DNA of 64,000 nt from the NCBI RefSeq assembly GCF_000316625.1, contig NC_019676.1, positions 3,366,501-3,430,500 on the forward strand, in the 5' to 3' direction. Positions 27,572 to 38,119 of the stretch are shown piece by piece. Position 1 is the first letter of the stretch. Every line of letters starts with the position of its first letter. The DNA comes from Nostoc sp. PCC 7107 (lineage in GTDB: Bacteria > Cyanobacteriota > Cyanobacteriia > Cyanobacteriales > Nostocaceae). The translations under genes and the position numbers were made by a program. The notes beneath the pieces were generated by a model that saw only the letters and a list, made by a program, of their open reading frames with translations, was not told the origin of the DNA and did not search any database.

Positions 27572-27898
27572 CTATTTAACCGACACAGCATCAACATCAA
27601 CGGTTTTTGCATCCGAAGTAGCATCATTTGAAGTATTGGCGGCATTAGCAGTATTCACAGAAGTGTCTACACCTTTACGCGCTTTCCAACCTTCAAGCAC
27701 TAGTCCAGAAACTTCACTAACTAAGAGTGTCATGAGCAGAACATCGTCAATTTGACCAACGATGGGAAAAATATCAGGAACAATATCAATAGGGCTGACA
27801 AAATAAACTAGTGTTCCTAAAATCACCCACCAGCGATACTTTGGGTTGCGAATTAAATTGCGATACCAAGTGTATACAGCTTCAATTGAAAATTTCAT
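27572..27898 (-). CDS. YkvA-family (DUF1232) small membrane protein
   Basis: A 108-residue protein with the YkvA/DUF1232 signature: a hydrophobic stretch WWVILGTLVYFVSPIDIVPD followed by IVGQIDDVLLMTLLVSEVSG. The PIDxxPD and GxxDD motifs are the family hallmarks; function is unknown. The C-terminal 30 residues are Asp/Thr/Ala/Asn-rich and probably disordered. It is a monocistronic unit with its own terminator. Confidence 0.88.
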   Translation of the reverse strand: MKFSIEAVYTWYRNLIRNPKYRWWVILGTLVYFVSPIDIVPDIFPIVGQIDDVLLMTLLVSEVSGLVLEGWKARKGVDTSVNTANAANTSNDATSDAKTVDVDAVSVK

Positions 27899-28116
27899 TT
27901 TTTAGCCCTCAAGTTACCTTTTATTTTGACAAATTCTGTTGATAATTTCCGGTGGGAATAACCGTCCTAAATTAGTCTGGAAGATGCTACACCAGATCAT
28001 CCGTAATTGATAAACATTAATTTTTACTGTAAATGTTGAGTTCGCTGTTACCTGTGGGAATACTAGCTCACGAAGTATCAATTTTAATCTATCCAATGTT
28101 GGAGGATAGAATTTAA

Positions 28117-30294
28117 ATGACTAGAACTGACTCTCGCAAAGTTAAAGCTTTTCCATTACAACTGGTGCTGATTATTCCCTTCGCCTTACAAATCTTTGGT
28201 GCAGTGGGTTTAGTGGGCTATTTGTCATTTAAAAATGGGCGACAAGCAGTCAATGACTTGGCAGATCAGTTAATGAACCGGACTAATGGTATAGTGCAGC
28301 AGCATCTGGATGCTTATGTATCTATCCCCCATAAGATTAACCAGATTAATGCTGATGCGATCGCAATGGGATTGTTAGATATACGCGATCGCAAAACTAT
28401 GGGTAAGTATTTCTGGAAGGAAATGCAGGCCTACGATTTAACTTACATTGGTATGGGATTGACTACAGGTGAAGGGGTAGGTGCAGCCCGTTACGATGGC
28501 AAAACTGTCACAATTGACGATTGGTCGGCTAAACTACCCAACAATGGACGCAACTACGCCACAAATCAACAAGGCGATCGCATCCACATCAATAACTCAT
28601 TTGAATACAACAACTTTAAAGAAACTTGGTATACAGAACCAATAAAAGCGGGTAAACCAATTTGGTCGCGCATTTACACCTGGAATTCACCTGATGGTGC
28701 TTATATCAGTGCTGCGACTGGTCGTCCCATATATGACGCAAATAAGCAGTTATTAGGAATGGTTGGTGCAGACATCCATTTATTAAAGTTAAGTGAATTT
28801 TTGCGGCGTTTGGATGTTAGCGATTTGGGACAGGTGTTTATTGTCGAACGAAATGGTATGTTAATTGCCAACTCTAGTAAACAAGAAACTTTTTTGGTAA
28901 TTAATGGTGAAGTTAAGCGAGTCAAAGCTACACAAAGTCCCGATCCAATAGTTAAAAATACTGCTAAATATCTTGAACGGAAATTTAATGGATTCCAGTC
29001 AATTACTGCACAAAAAAAACTGCAATTGAAACTTCCGAAAGAAACACAATTTTTATATGTCACTCCTTGGAGCGATCAATATGGACTTGATTGGTTAGTA
29101 GTAGTGAATGTGCCAGAAAAAGCTTTTATGGCAAAGATTAGCACCAATACTCAAATTACAATATTGCTCTGTTTAGCCGCATTAGTTTTAGCAACTTTTA
29201 TCGGTTATTTAACTTCTAATTGGGTTATCCAACCAATTTTGCGAATCAATCGTGCTAGTCAGGTAATGGCATCGGGCAACTTAGAACAGACTGTCAATAT
29301 TAGCAAAATTGAAGAACTCAATACATTGGCTCAGTCTTTCAATTATATGGCTGAACAACTGCGTCAATCTTTTGCTGCTTTAGAAAATAGTAAAGCAGAA
29401 TTAGAAGACCGAGTGGAAGAACGTACTACCGAGCTAAAAACAGCATTAAGCGAATTAACCCGCACCCAAGCACAAGTAATTCAAAATGAAAAAATGTCGA
29501 GTCTTGGTCAATTAGTTGCAGGAGTTGCCCATGAAATTAATAATCCAGTAAATTTTATTCATGGTAACATTACTCATCTGAGCGAATACACTCAAAATCT
29601 GCTTCAAATACTTCATCTTTACCAAGAATGCTATCCTAATAAAGACCCAAAAATACAAGCACTAGCTGAAGAAATTGATTTAGAGTTTTTGATAGAAGAT
29701 TTAGATAAGATTCTGCCTTCAATGAAAATAGGAACTGAGCGAATTCGTAACATTGTGCTGTCGTTGCGAAATTTTTCGCGCATGGATGAAGCGGATTTTA
29801 AAACAGTTGATATTCATGAAGGTATTGAAAGCACATTATTGATTTTGCAATATCGCCTCAAAGACAAACCAGAATCGCCGGGGATTGAAGTTATTCGTGA
29901 CTATGGCAATTTACCTGAAGTGGAATGCTATCCTGGACAACTCAATCAGGTTTTGATGAATATTTTGGTGAATGCGATTGATGCTTTGGAAGAGTCAAGT
30001 GTCAATACTCAAAATTCAACAGTGCAGAAACCACAAATTACTATTCGGACATCAGCTTGTGATAGTCGATGGGTAGAAATTGCGATCGCTGATAATGGAA
30101 CAGGAATGCCAGAACAAGTAAAAAACCGCATTTTTGACCCCTTCTTTACTACTAAACCTGTGGGGAAAGGTACGGGTATGGGGATGGCGATTAGTTATCA
30201 AATCATTAGCGAAAAGCATCACGGCAAGTTAGATTGTTTCTCTACTCCCGGACAAGGAACTGAGTTTAGAATTCAAATTCCAGTGAAACAGTAG
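28117..30294 (+). CDS. Membrane sensor histidine kinase, Cache-HAMP-HisKA-HATPase
   Basis: A 725-residue kinase. An N-terminal membrane helix (about 15-38) is followed by a long extracytoplasmic double-Cache-like domain (about 45-335, with YDGKTVTIDDW and GMVGADIHLLKLSEFL), a second helix (about 345-370), HAMP, a coiled coil (LENSKAELEDRVEERTTEL), HisKA with GVAHEINNPVNFIHG, and HATPase with DNGTGM and GTGMGMAI. The HEINNP variant marks the non-canonical family common in cyanobacteria. It should sense a small extracellular ligand. No response regulator is adjacent. Confidence 0.92.
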   Translation: MTRTDSRKVKAFPLQLVLIIPFALQIFGAVGLVGYLSFKNGRQAVNDLADQLMNRTNGIVQQHLDAYVSIPHKINQINADAIAMGLLDIRDRKTMGKYFWKEMQAYDLTYIGMGLTTGEGVGAARYDGKTVTIDDWSAKLPNNGRNYATNQQGDRIHINNSFEYNNFKETWYTEPIKAGKPIWSRIYTWNSPDGAYISAATGRPIYDANKQLLGMVGADIHLLKLSEFLRRLDVSDLGQVFIVERNGMLIANSSKQETFLVINGEVKRVKATQSPDPIVKNTAKYLERKFNGFQSITAQKKLQLKLPKETQFLYVTPWSDQYGLDWLVVVNVPEKAFMAKISTNTQITILLCLAALVLATFIGYLTSNWVIQPILRINRASQVMASGNLEQTVNISKIEELNTLAQSFNYMAEQLRQSFAALENSKAELEDRVEERTTELKTALSELTRTQAQVIQNEKMSSLGQLVAGVAHEINNPVNFIHGNITHLSEYTQNLLQILHLYQECYPNKDPKIQALAEEIDLEFLIEDLDKILPSMKIGTERIRNIVLSLRNFSRMDEADFKTVDIHEGIESTLLILQYRLKDKPESPGIEVIRDYGNLPEVECYPGQLNQVLMNILVNAIDALEESSVNTQNSTVQKPQITIRTSACDSRWVEIAIADNGTGMPEQVKNRIFDPFFTTKPVGKGTGMGMAISYQIISEKHHGKLDCFSTPGQGTEFRIQIPVKQ

Positions 30295-30371
30295 TACTAA
30301 CAAAGTGCTAAATGTAAATAACCTGAGTTCGGGGTCAGCCCAAACCATGATTCTATCATTGGCTGAAACTC

Positions 30372-30442
30372 CTAGGACTTACGCAAAATACCTCTCAAAC
30401 TCTCATTTCTCTGTGACCTCTGCGCCTCTGTGGTTCGATTTT
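30372..30442. repeat. Dispersed repeat with GGACTTACGC and CTCTGTGGTTC blocks
   Basis: Shares GACTTACGCAAAA and CTCTGTGGTTC with the element at 14188-14277 in opposite orientation. The 65-codon frame that crosses it (30305-30502) is not a gene. Confidence 0.6.
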
Positions 30443-30545
30443 TTAGAACTGGTGCTTAAGACCAGCAGCAAAATCTTTTTAACCCGAACGGAGGTTAAAT
30501 AATTCAGGATTGAGTCAGAGAAAACTCTTCCCCAACCCTTACAAC

Positions 30546-32234
30546 CTAATTCTTACTTGGTTTGAGTGCCAACAAGACTTCTAGTTGACTAGTGGATTTG
30601 TCGGGGCTAGTGGCGGTTGCAGCCAAACCACGAATCGAATTTAGAAGGGCTGTAGTCTCAGGTGGAATTGGTCTACCTTGGGCAGCGAAACGATTAACTA
30701 AAGATACAGTTTTATCCATATCTAAGTAGAAGTAACCACCGTTAGGTTGTTGCAATGAACCTGTAACAGTTTTAAAGGTGTTGCTTTGATCGAGTGATGA
30801 GCTTTTGTTAGCTGCTAAAGCGTCAGCAACAGGGCCACCAAGTGCTAAAAAGACGGTATCTTGATCTAACCAACCATGAGCTAATAATGCTCCTTGCTTG
30901 GGTATTTGCCATTCTGTGACATCTTTACCGCTAATTTTTCTGGTGGCGATGTTGATTCTTTGGGCTTTGGCTAAGTTGTCAAGTTTTATAAAAGTGGCTT
31001 CTGCGGTTTTGCGATCGCTGGTATCAAATACAAGCGCACCACCAAAACCTACACTGGCTAACACACCTTGATTAGAGGGAATCGCCCCAACGCCAAATTC
31101 TCCATCCATCCAGCCAAAAATTTCTTTATCTAAGTCAATATTGGCGAATTTTAACTGACTGCGGACTTGTTGTAGGGTTTGCTGAACTTCTGGATAGTCT
31201 TTTGACTGTTCTACGAGTGTTTGCCAACCGCGACTGATACCATTACCACTAATCAGCGCAAAGGTATCACCAGGAAATTGTGCCAATATCTTAGCTGGTG
31301 TGTTTTGATACTGAAATTTGTTTAGTTGCGGATCTAAATTAGCGATCGCTTTTACCCGCACTCCCATATCATCTATACCGACACCAGCCACCATTGATTT
31401 TACTTGTTTCAACTGTGACAAAGTTTGTGGCGGTAGTGCTTTACCCTGATTGCTGGCTGCTGCTAATTGCTGTACCATGCCTGCATAGTCCGGTACATAA
31501 ATTTGCGCTAGGGTATTTTGCAAATTTACACTCTTGCTGATAAGGTTATTTGCCCCTTCTTTATTAGCAAAGGAAGGTTGCCCTTTTAAGGTATCAATTG
31601 CTTTTTCTACAGATTGTTTTTCTGGAGCTAATAGCAAATAACTATTATTGACAACTACATTATATGTTGGTCTTGCATTTTCTATTGTTTCGGTAATCTT
31701 TTCACCTTTATAATCATATTCTTTACTTTGTACACCTTTTTGACTTTTTAATTTATTGGCAAAATTCAAAGCAGCAAGTTTATCTTTGATCCCTACCACC
31801 ATTAAAATATTTGTTTCTTGTTGTAATTTTGTTGAGGGCTTGGCTGTATTTCCAGGAGTTGGGAACTGAGCCGGTTTAATCGTACTGGGAGGTAACACGG
31901 CAAACATTACACCACCAACCCAAGGCTTGATATCTTTTTCGTAAGAAATATCACTGCCCTTAAACATATCTTTGTTCAAGTCTTCTAGAGTTTTTGTCAG
32001 CAGCTTTTGAGCTTCTGGTGTGCCGAACTGCTGCAATTTTGACCAAGCTTGAGCATCAGTAGAAATATATGTAGCCATCACTGCTGATGCTGGAACTAAT
32101 TTAGCACTACCTAAAGCACCGGAAATATCTCCAGCAGGCCCTTTAGAAAAATAAGTGTAAACTGCTATACCTCCCACCACGGCGACAACTGCACCAATGG
32201 CAGGAATTAAAAAATTTGTCTTACGTTCAGGCAT
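30546..32234 (-). CDS. DUF3352 domain-containing protein
   Basis: A 562-residue protein of the DUF3352 family, widespread in cyanobacteria and of unknown function. An N-terminal membrane anchor (about 9-28, FLIPAIGAVVAVVGGIAVYTYF) is followed by a large soluble domain, presumably periplasmic, beginning SAKLVPASAVMATYISTDAQAW. Repeated lobes with KLAALNFANKL and DRKTAEATFIKLDNLAK suggest an internal duplication. It diverges from the M1 aminopeptidase gene, and nothing in context points to a role. Confidence 0.85.
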   Translation of the reverse strand: MPERKTNFLIPAIGAVVAVVGGIAVYTYFSKGPAGDISGALGSAKLVPASAVMATYISTDAQAWSKLQQFGTPEAQKLLTKTLEDLNKDMFKGSDISYEKDIKPWVGGVMFAVLPPSTIKPAQFPTPGNTAKPSTKLQQETNILMVVGIKDKLAALNFANKLKSQKGVQSKEYDYKGEKITETIENARPTYNVVVNNSYLLLAPEKQSVEKAIDTLKGQPSFANKEGANNLISKSVNLQNTLAQIYVPDYAGMVQQLAAASNQGKALPPQTLSQLKQVKSMVAGVGIDDMGVRVKAIANLDPQLNKFQYQNTPAKILAQFPGDTFALISGNGISRGWQTLVEQSKDYPEVQQTLQQVRSQLKFANIDLDKEIFGWMDGEFGVGAIPSNQGVLASVGFGGALVFDTSDRKTAEATFIKLDNLAKAQRINIATRKISGKDVTEWQIPKQGALLAHGWLDQDTVFLALGGPVADALAANKSSSLDQSNTFKTVTGSLQQPNGGYFYLDMDKTVSLVNRFAAQGRPIPPETTALLNSIRGLAATATSPDKSTSQLEVLLALKPSKN

Positions 32235-32677
32235 TGTTACTGTCCTCTTTTTCTCAGATTTTTACTGAGGTTAGTAAAAACGTCATTGTTGAGTTCGCGG
32301 AATTATGGATAAATTTCACTAAGTATTCGGTTTATACTGATAAAATTAGTGAATCTATACATATAAGTTGACAAAAAACTCCAAAAAAATACTTCAAAGA
32401 AATGAGATGCAAATCCGTAAATGCTAGGTTATTCATCTTGAGAGATAGCTTGTGGGAAAGAGGCAGGCTATCCTAAGCTAATAAGAAAATTTGCCGAGTA
32501 TTTATACTCAAGGAAAAATCATCAAAAATATCACCACAGAAGATTCATGAGAATCTCTCACACAATTGCAACGATCGCATATTCTCTATCCGCTGTTTGG
32601 ATGAGCAAACATTACCGATAGCATTATTCTCGTAAACTTACTTAGATTTTTTAGGATTACAAGGTCAGTCAGCATCA
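32235..32677. other. Divergent promoter region
   Basis: A 443-bp AT-rich spacer between divergent genes. It should hold both promoters, but I see no clear regulatory palindrome and no small gene. Confidence 0.4.
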
Positions 32678-35257
32678 ATGACACATTCCTATTTTGATAC
32701 AGATAATAACGGACACAAATCTTTTGAGTTACCAGGAGCCAGACCACACTATAATCCAGATCGCCCTGGACAGGTAGAGCATATTTTTCTCGACTTGCAC
32801 TTAGACATCCCTAAGCAAAGTTATCACGGTAGTTGTAGTATTCGTTTGTCACCGATTCGCTCTGGAATTGACCGTTTGCTACTGGATGCAGTTAATTTAA
32901 ATATCCAATCTGTGCAAGTGGATGAAGTGGCGCAAAAGTTTGACTATGATGGCGAACGGCTGGCGATTAAGCTTGACCAACCCACAGAACTGGGTAAAAG
33001 GATTTTGATTGCGATCGCCTATTCAGCCGAAAAACCCCAACGCGGTATCTACTTTATTCAACCAGACAAACACTATCCCCACAAACCCACCCAAGTCTGG
33101 ACTCAAGGCGAAGACGAAGACTCCCGTTTTTGGTTTCCCTGCTTTGACTATCCCGGACAACTCTCAACATCAGAAATTCGGGTACGTGTCCCTAAATCAT
33201 TAGTCGCCATTTCCAACGGTGAATTAATTGATACATCTGAAGAAGGTTCCGAAAAAATTTACCATTGGTCACAACAGCAAGTTCATCCCACATACTTAAT
33301 GACTCTGGCTGTGGGTGACTTTGCCGAAATTCGAGATGAATGGAAAGGTAAACCTGTCACCTACTACGTTGAAAAAGGCCGGGAAGCCGACGCGAAACGC
33401 AGTATGGGGAAAACTCCCCGCATGATTGAATTTTTGAGTGAAAAGTATGGTTATGCTTACGCTTTTCCCAAATATGCTCAAGTTTGCGTTGATGACTTCA
33501 TTTTTGGCGGGATGGAAAATACTTCCACCACCTTATTAACAGACCGTTGTCTTTTAGATGAACGCGCCGCTTTAGATAACCGCAACACCGAAAGTTTAGT
33601 TGTTCACGAACTAGCGCATCAGTGGTTTGGCGATTTGCTAGTAATTAAGCATTGGTCTCATGCTTGGATCAAAGAAGGTATGGCTTCTTACTCCGAAGTG
33701 ATGTGGATGGAACAGGAATATAGTGCCGCAGAAGCAGCATATTATCGTTTATTAGAAGCGCGGAGTTATTTAAGCGAAGATAGTAGCCGCTACCGCCGCC
33801 CTATGGTAACTCATGTTTACCGCGAAGCCATTGAACTCTATGACCGTCACATCTACGAAAAAGGGTCTTGTGTTTATCACATGATTCGGGCGGAATTAGG
33901 AGAAGAATTATTTTGGCACGCCATTCAAACATTTGTCCAAGATAATGCTCATAAAACTGTGGAAACAGTAGATTTACTCCGCGCCATTGACAAAGCCACA
34001 GGACGAAATTTAGCTTTTTTATTCGACCAATACGTTTATCGTGGTGGTCATCCTGATTTTAAAGTGGCTTACGCTTGGGATGGCGATGCAAATTTAGCCA
34101 AGGTCACAGTTACCCAAACCCAAGCCGATAACAATAGCAGTAAAAATTTATTTGACCTGAAAATCCCTATCGGTTTTGGCTACAGCACTCAGCACTCCCC
34201 ATTCACCACTTTTACAGTCCGAGTACACGAACCCGAACAAACCTTCTACTTCCCACTGTCAGCCAAACCAGATTTCATTAGCTTTGATGTCGGCAATCAT
34301 TTCTTGAAAACTGTAACCTTGGAATATCCTGTTCCAGAGTTAAAAGCACAGTTAGAATTTGACCCTGATCCAATTTCCCGCGTCTACGCAGCTGCGGCTT
34401 TGGCGAAAAAAGGCGGTTTGGAAGCGACCAAAGCTTTATCAACCTCATTGAAAAACGATCCTTTTTGGGGTGTGCGGGTAGAAGTGGCGAAACAACTAGC
34501 AGAAGTCAAATTAGATCAAGCTTTTGATGGGTTAGTTACTGGATTAAAAGATAAAAGTCCTTATGTGCGCCGTGCTGTTGTGAATGCACTGGCGACAATT
34601 AAAACCTATGACAGCTATAAGGCTGTGAAAGAGGTCATACAAGAAGGAGATCGCAGTTATTATGTAGAAGCTGCCGCTGCCCTCGCAATTGGAGCGATCG
34701 CAGCTGCTAATCTAGATGAAAAGCCCAAGGAAGAAAAAGTCATCAAGCTGCTGAAGTCGGTTTTAGAAGAAAAAGCAGGCTGGAATGAAGTTGTCCGCAG
34801 TGGCGCAGTTAACGGTTTAGCAGAACTCAAAACTTCCGAAGCAGCTTTAAATCTATTGCTGGAATACACCAAACAGGGAGTTCCCCAAGCCTTACGTTTA
34901 GCGGCAATTCGGGCTTTAGGTAAGATTTCCGTCGGCCAAACTCCTGTTAACCTAGAACGGATTTTAGACAGATTAACAGAACTCGCCAAAGAAACATTCT
35001 TTTTAACCCAAGTCGCCGTAGTCACAGCTTTGGGCAAAATGGAAACACCCAAAGCAATTGGTATTTTGCGATCGCTTGCTGAACAAACCCCAGATGGTCG
35101 AGTACGCCGCTATGCTGACGAAGAAATTGCCAATGTTCAAAAGCATATCGGCCCAGAAACTGCATTACGCCAATTGCGCGAAGAACTCGACCAACTCAAA
35201 CAACAAAACCAAGAACTCAAAAGTCGTTTAGAAAATTTGGAGGCGAAATCTAAGTAG
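32678..35257 (+). CDS. M1-family aminopeptidase with C-terminal HEAT repeats
   Basis: An 859-residue zinc aminopeptidase. The substrate motif GGMEN is at 277-281, and the zinc site HELAHQWFGD (His 310, His 314) plus Glu 333 in WIKEGMASY are intact, so the enzyme should be active. Residues from about 565 on form HEAT-like repeats (DPISRVYAAAALAKKGGLEA, DPFWGVRVEVAKQL, SPYVRRAVVNALATI), and the last 40 residues are a coiled coil. A short repeat-derived piece, STQHS (34182-34200), interrupts the domain joining the two parts. Cytoplasmic; no signal peptide. Confidence 0.92.
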   Translation: MTHSYFDTDNNGHKSFELPGARPHYNPDRPGQVEHIFLDLHLDIPKQSYHGSCSIRLSPIRSGIDRLLLDAVNLNIQSVQVDEVAQKFDYDGERLAIKLDQPTELGKRILIAIAYSAEKPQRGIYFIQPDKHYPHKPTQVWTQGEDEDSRFWFPCFDYPGQLSTSEIRVRVPKSLVAISNGELIDTSEEGSEKIYHWSQQQVHPTYLMTLAVGDFAEIRDEWKGKPVTYYVEKGREADAKRSMGKTPRMIEFLSEKYGYAYAFPKYAQVCVDDFIFGGMENTSTTLLTDRCLLDERAALDNRNTESLVVHELAHQWFGDLLVIKHWSHAWIKEGMASYSEVMWMEQEYSAAEAAYYRLLEARSYLSEDSSRYRRPMVTHVYREAIELYDRHIYEKGSCVYHMIRAELGEELFWHAIQTFVQDNAHKTVETVDLLRAIDKATGRNLAFLFDQYVYRGGHPDFKVAYAWDGDANLAKVTVTQTQADNNSSKNLFDLKIPIGFGYSTQHSPFTTFTVRVHEPEQTFYFPLSAKPDFISFDVGNHFLKTVTLEYPVPELKAQLEFDPDPISRVYAAAALAKKGGLEATKALSTSLKNDPFWGVRVEVAKQLAEVKLDQAFDGLVTGLKDKSPYVRRAVVNALATIKTYDSYKAVKEVIQEGDRSYYVEAAAALAIGAIAAANLDEKPKEEKVIKLLKSVLEEKAGWNEVVRSGAVNGLAELKTSEAALNLLLEYTKQGVPQALRLAAIRALGKISVGQTPVNLERILDRLTELAKETFFLTQVAVVTALGKMETPKAIGILRSLAEQTPDGRVRRYADEEIANVQKHIGPETALRQLREELDQLKQQNQELKSRLENLEAKSK

Positions 35258-35287
35258 AACTTGGTTTACTACTGTATAAAACAAATG

Positions 35288-35326
35288 CGATCGCGTTGAT
35301 CAAATTAATATCGCGATCGTTTTTTT
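35288..35326 (+). terminator. Terminator of the aminopeptidase gene, built from HIP1-type sequence
   Basis: Arms CGATCGCG (35288-35295) and CGCGATCG (35312-35319), followed by TTTTTTT. The left arm contains a full HIP1 octamer GCGATCGC. Confidence 0.85.
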
Positions 35327-35562
35327 AATTGATGACAAGCCCTAGGAAAAATCGCTCCTTAATAATTCTTTAACTATTAACAGTTTGTTTTCGCCCCATT
35401 TGCGGGGATTTTTTGTACTTTTATAAAGTATAATTAAGAAAAAGATAAAAAAGTTAGGCAAGCACGGTAGGCTTTTATCGCCGAGTGTGTACCCGAAAAA
35501 AAATAAAGTTTAATAGTTTTTTATAAAAAACTAAGGTTATCCTCAACAAGCAATTAGCTTGT

Positions 35563-37347
35563 ATGTCGGGATGCCAAAAGAACAACAGTGTAGATTTCCC
35601 AGTTGAAGAGGCAAACAAAAGCGTGGGTCAGTATCAACCTGCTCAGCTAAAGCGGTACAATCCAGAAGCGATCGCTCGTCACTATCGTTACCGCCCCTGG
35701 TTAGCATGGGGACGCTTGCTGAGAATAATCTGGTCTTTTGCTGGATTCATTTTGAGTCTAAAGTGGGATGAATGGCAAGATCAAGTAGAGCAGAATCGGG
35801 GAAAGCGAGCTACCCAATTACGAGAACTGCTCACTAGCCTAGGCCCCACCTTCATTAAAGTCGGTCAAGCCCTCTCTACCCGGCCTGACTTAATCCGCAA
35901 AGATTTCTTAGAAGAATTGGTCAAACTACAAGACCAATTACCCCCCTTCGATAATGCGATCGCTTACGCAATAATCGAAAAAGAACTCGAATGTGCCATA
36001 TCAGATGTTTACAGCGAATTATCTCCATCACCGGTCGCTGCGGCTAGTTTAGGTCAAGTTTACCGTGGTCGTTTGCTCAGTGGTGAAGAAGTAGCAGTGA
36101 AGGTACAACGTCCCAACCTACGTCCTATTCTCACCTTAGACCTTTATTTAATGCGGTGGGCTGCGGCTTGGCTGGCACCTTGGCTACCCCTAAATCTTGG
36201 CCACGACTTGACCTTAATTGTTGACGAATTCGGCACCAAGTTATTTGAAGAAATTGACTACATCAACGAAGGTCGCAACGCCGAAAAATTTGCGAAGAAT
36301 TTCCGTAACGACCCCCAAGTCAAAGTCCCAGCAATTTACTGGCGTTACACCAGCAATCATGTTTTAACCCTGGAATGGATTAACGGCTTCAAACTCACAG
36401 ATACGAAAAGTATTCGCGCCGCTGGATTAGACCCAGAAGTAATTATCCAAATTTGTGTTACCTCTGGTTTACGACAACTGCTAGAATTCGGCTTTTTCCA
36501 CGCTGACCCCCACCCTGGCAATTTATTTGCTATGCCCGATGGTCGAATTGCTTACATCGACTTTGGCATGATGGATCAGTTAGAAGAAACAACCAAGGAA
36601 AATTTAGTAGATGCCTTAGTCCATCTGGTCAATAAAGACTATCTCGATTTAGCCGCCGATTTTGTCAATTTGGGTTTTCTCACTCCCGATACGAATATTT
36701 GCCCCATTGTACCGGCATTAGAAGCCGTATTGGGGGATGCTATTGGTAAGAATGTCGGAGATTTTAACTTCAAAACAATTACCGATGAATTTTCGGAATT
36801 GATGTATGAATATCCTTTCCGAGTTCCTGCCAAATTTGCGTTAATTATTCGTTCGTTGGTCACACAAGAAGGAATTGCCCTCAGCCTCAACCGGAATTTT
36901 AAAATTGTAGAAGTTGGTTATCCTTATGTTGCCCGACGCTTACTCACTGGCGAATCTCCCGAATTACGGCGACGTTTGCTGAACGTCTTGTTTAAAGATG
37001 GGAAATTTCAGTGGCAGAGGTTGGAAAATTTAATTGCGATCGCCCGTACAGATGGTAACTTTGATGTATTACCCACAGCCCAGATGGGACTGCAATTCTT
37101 GTTATCAGAAGAAGGTAAATTTCTGCGGCGACAATTAGTATTAGCCCTGACAGAAGATGACCGCCTGCATACCGAAGAAGTGCAACGCCTGTGGGATTTA
37201 GTCAAAGATGATATCAAGCCTAATCGTTTATTAGATGTTGCGATCGGCTTGTTAACAGAGTTTTCTAGAGAAGGTGTAGCCGCCATTTTACCAAAAGCTA
37301 CAGCCTTGGCTAATCTGGGAAATTCTACATCAGGTGTAATACGTTGA
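35563..37347 (+). CDS. ABC1/UbiB-family atypical kinase
   Basis: A 594-residue member of the ABC1/ADCK/UbiB kinase-like family, linked to quinone and prenyl-lipid metabolism in plastids and cyanobacteria. Family blocks: the KxGQ motif in FIKVGQALSTRPDLI, the Ala-rich loop AAASLGQVYRG replacing the Gly-rich loop, VAVKVQRPN with the ATP-binding Lys, and IDFGMM in place of DFG. The C-terminus has hydrophobic helices that may bind membrane. ATG at 35563; the gene is the first of a possible unit with the small membrane protein 106 bp downstream. Confidence 0.92.
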   Translation: MSGCQKNNSVDFPVEEANKSVGQYQPAQLKRYNPEAIARHYRYRPWLAWGRLLRIIWSFAGFILSLKWDEWQDQVEQNRGKRATQLRELLTSLGPTFIKVGQALSTRPDLIRKDFLEELVKLQDQLPPFDNAIAYAIIEKELECAISDVYSELSPSPVAAASLGQVYRGRLLSGEEVAVKVQRPNLRPILTLDLYLMRWAAAWLAPWLPLNLGHDLTLIVDEFGTKLFEEIDYINEGRNAEKFAKNFRNDPQVKVPAIYWRYTSNHVLTLEWINGFKLTDTKSIRAAGLDPEVIIQICVTSGLRQLLEFGFFHADPHPGNLFAMPDGRIAYIDFGMMDQLEETTKENLVDALVHLVNKDYLDLAADFVNLGFLTPDTNICPIVPALEAVLGDAIGKNVGDFNFKTITDEFSELMYEYPFRVPAKFALIIRSLVTQEGIALSLNRNFKIVEVGYPYVARRLLTGESPELRRRLLNVLFKDGKFQWQRLENLIAIARTDGNFDVLPTAQMGLQFLLSEEGKFLRRQLVLALTEDDRLHTEEVQRLWDLVKDDIKPNRLLDVAIGLLTEFSREGVAAILPKATALANLGNSTSGVIR

Positions 37348-37453
37348 AAGGAACAATTCCAGTCTTAGATCAGGAGGTACTTTTACCTCCTATTTTTTGA
37401 CTAGTAAATTATTACAAAAAAATTTCTCCCCTTTAATATACTTTGGAGTTTAC

Positions 37454-37822
37454 ATGTACTATTTTCCCGAACAACCGCCTTATTTGCTCCTAGCCGTTGG
37501 GTTATTTATAGCTGTAACTTCTGGCTTTGGTTTAACAGGAACACTCAAAGTGATTGTACAGAAATGGAGCAAAGATAGCACAGAAAAATCTGAACCTAGT
37601 TTTTATTCTAGACAGTTATTAGTACCATTTTTAGGCATAACCTTTGGCATTACTCTCTTTCTTTATTCCGGTTTAGCAATCTTTGGCTTTCCTAGCTTAC
37701 TTGCCTTGGGAGTTGGTTTACCACTTGGTTTATTAACTTGCTTGCTTTTATGGTTGCAGTTGAGCAGTATGTTGAGTTTTGCCAAAAATAACGGAATGCA
37801 AGCCCTTGATTTAGATTCTTGA
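37454..37822 (+). CDS. Conserved small membrane protein
   Basis: A 122-residue protein with three to four hydrophobic segments: near residue 10 (LLLAVGLFIAVTSGFGL), 60 (LLVPFLGITFGITLFLYSGL) and 85 (LLALGVGLPLGLLTCLLLWL). The frame is open from a TTG at 37397, but the ATG at 37454 stands behind TTTGGAGTTTAC, a good ribosome site. I do not recognise a family, though such proteins beside ABC1 kinases are common in cyanobacteria. A terminator hairpin follows. Confidence 0.72.
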   Translation: MYYFPEQPPYLLLAVGLFIAVTSGFGLTGTLKVIVQKWSKDSTEKSEPSFYSRQLLVPFLGITFGITLFLYSGLAIFGFPSLLALGVGLPLGLLTCLLLWLQLSSMLSFAKNNGMQALDLDS

Positions 37823-37870
37823 TCTTAGACAAAATAAAGCTACATACTATACTGGTAAAATCATTCAATT

Positions 37871-37917
37871 AACTGCTCACTGTAACTGTGATTATTTAGT
37901 TAACGGGGCAGTTTTTT
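37871..37917 (+). terminator. Possible terminator after the small membrane protein
   Basis: AACTGC (37871-37876) pairs with GCAGTT (37908-37913) across a long loop that contains inner pairing, followed by TTTTTT. Confidence 0.5.
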
Positions 37918-38119
37918 ACATAAACTTCAGAAACATCTAGACATAATTATGATAAATTTCAATATAATTACTGATATGCAGATATTTAAAAGCCTAATAG
38001 GATAAGTGAATTCATGGTGAACCTAAAAGCATTTAATAAAGTCGGTTTATCCAGCAGGAAGCTCTACCAAATACACCCAAGTGTCTTGCTCTAGCTAACT
38101 TTTGTTACTACTTTATTAC

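Noticed and set aside
27914-28096. 60-codon minus-strand frame between DUF1232 and the Cache kinase
   Set aside because: Would occupy the divergent promoter region; no conserved features.
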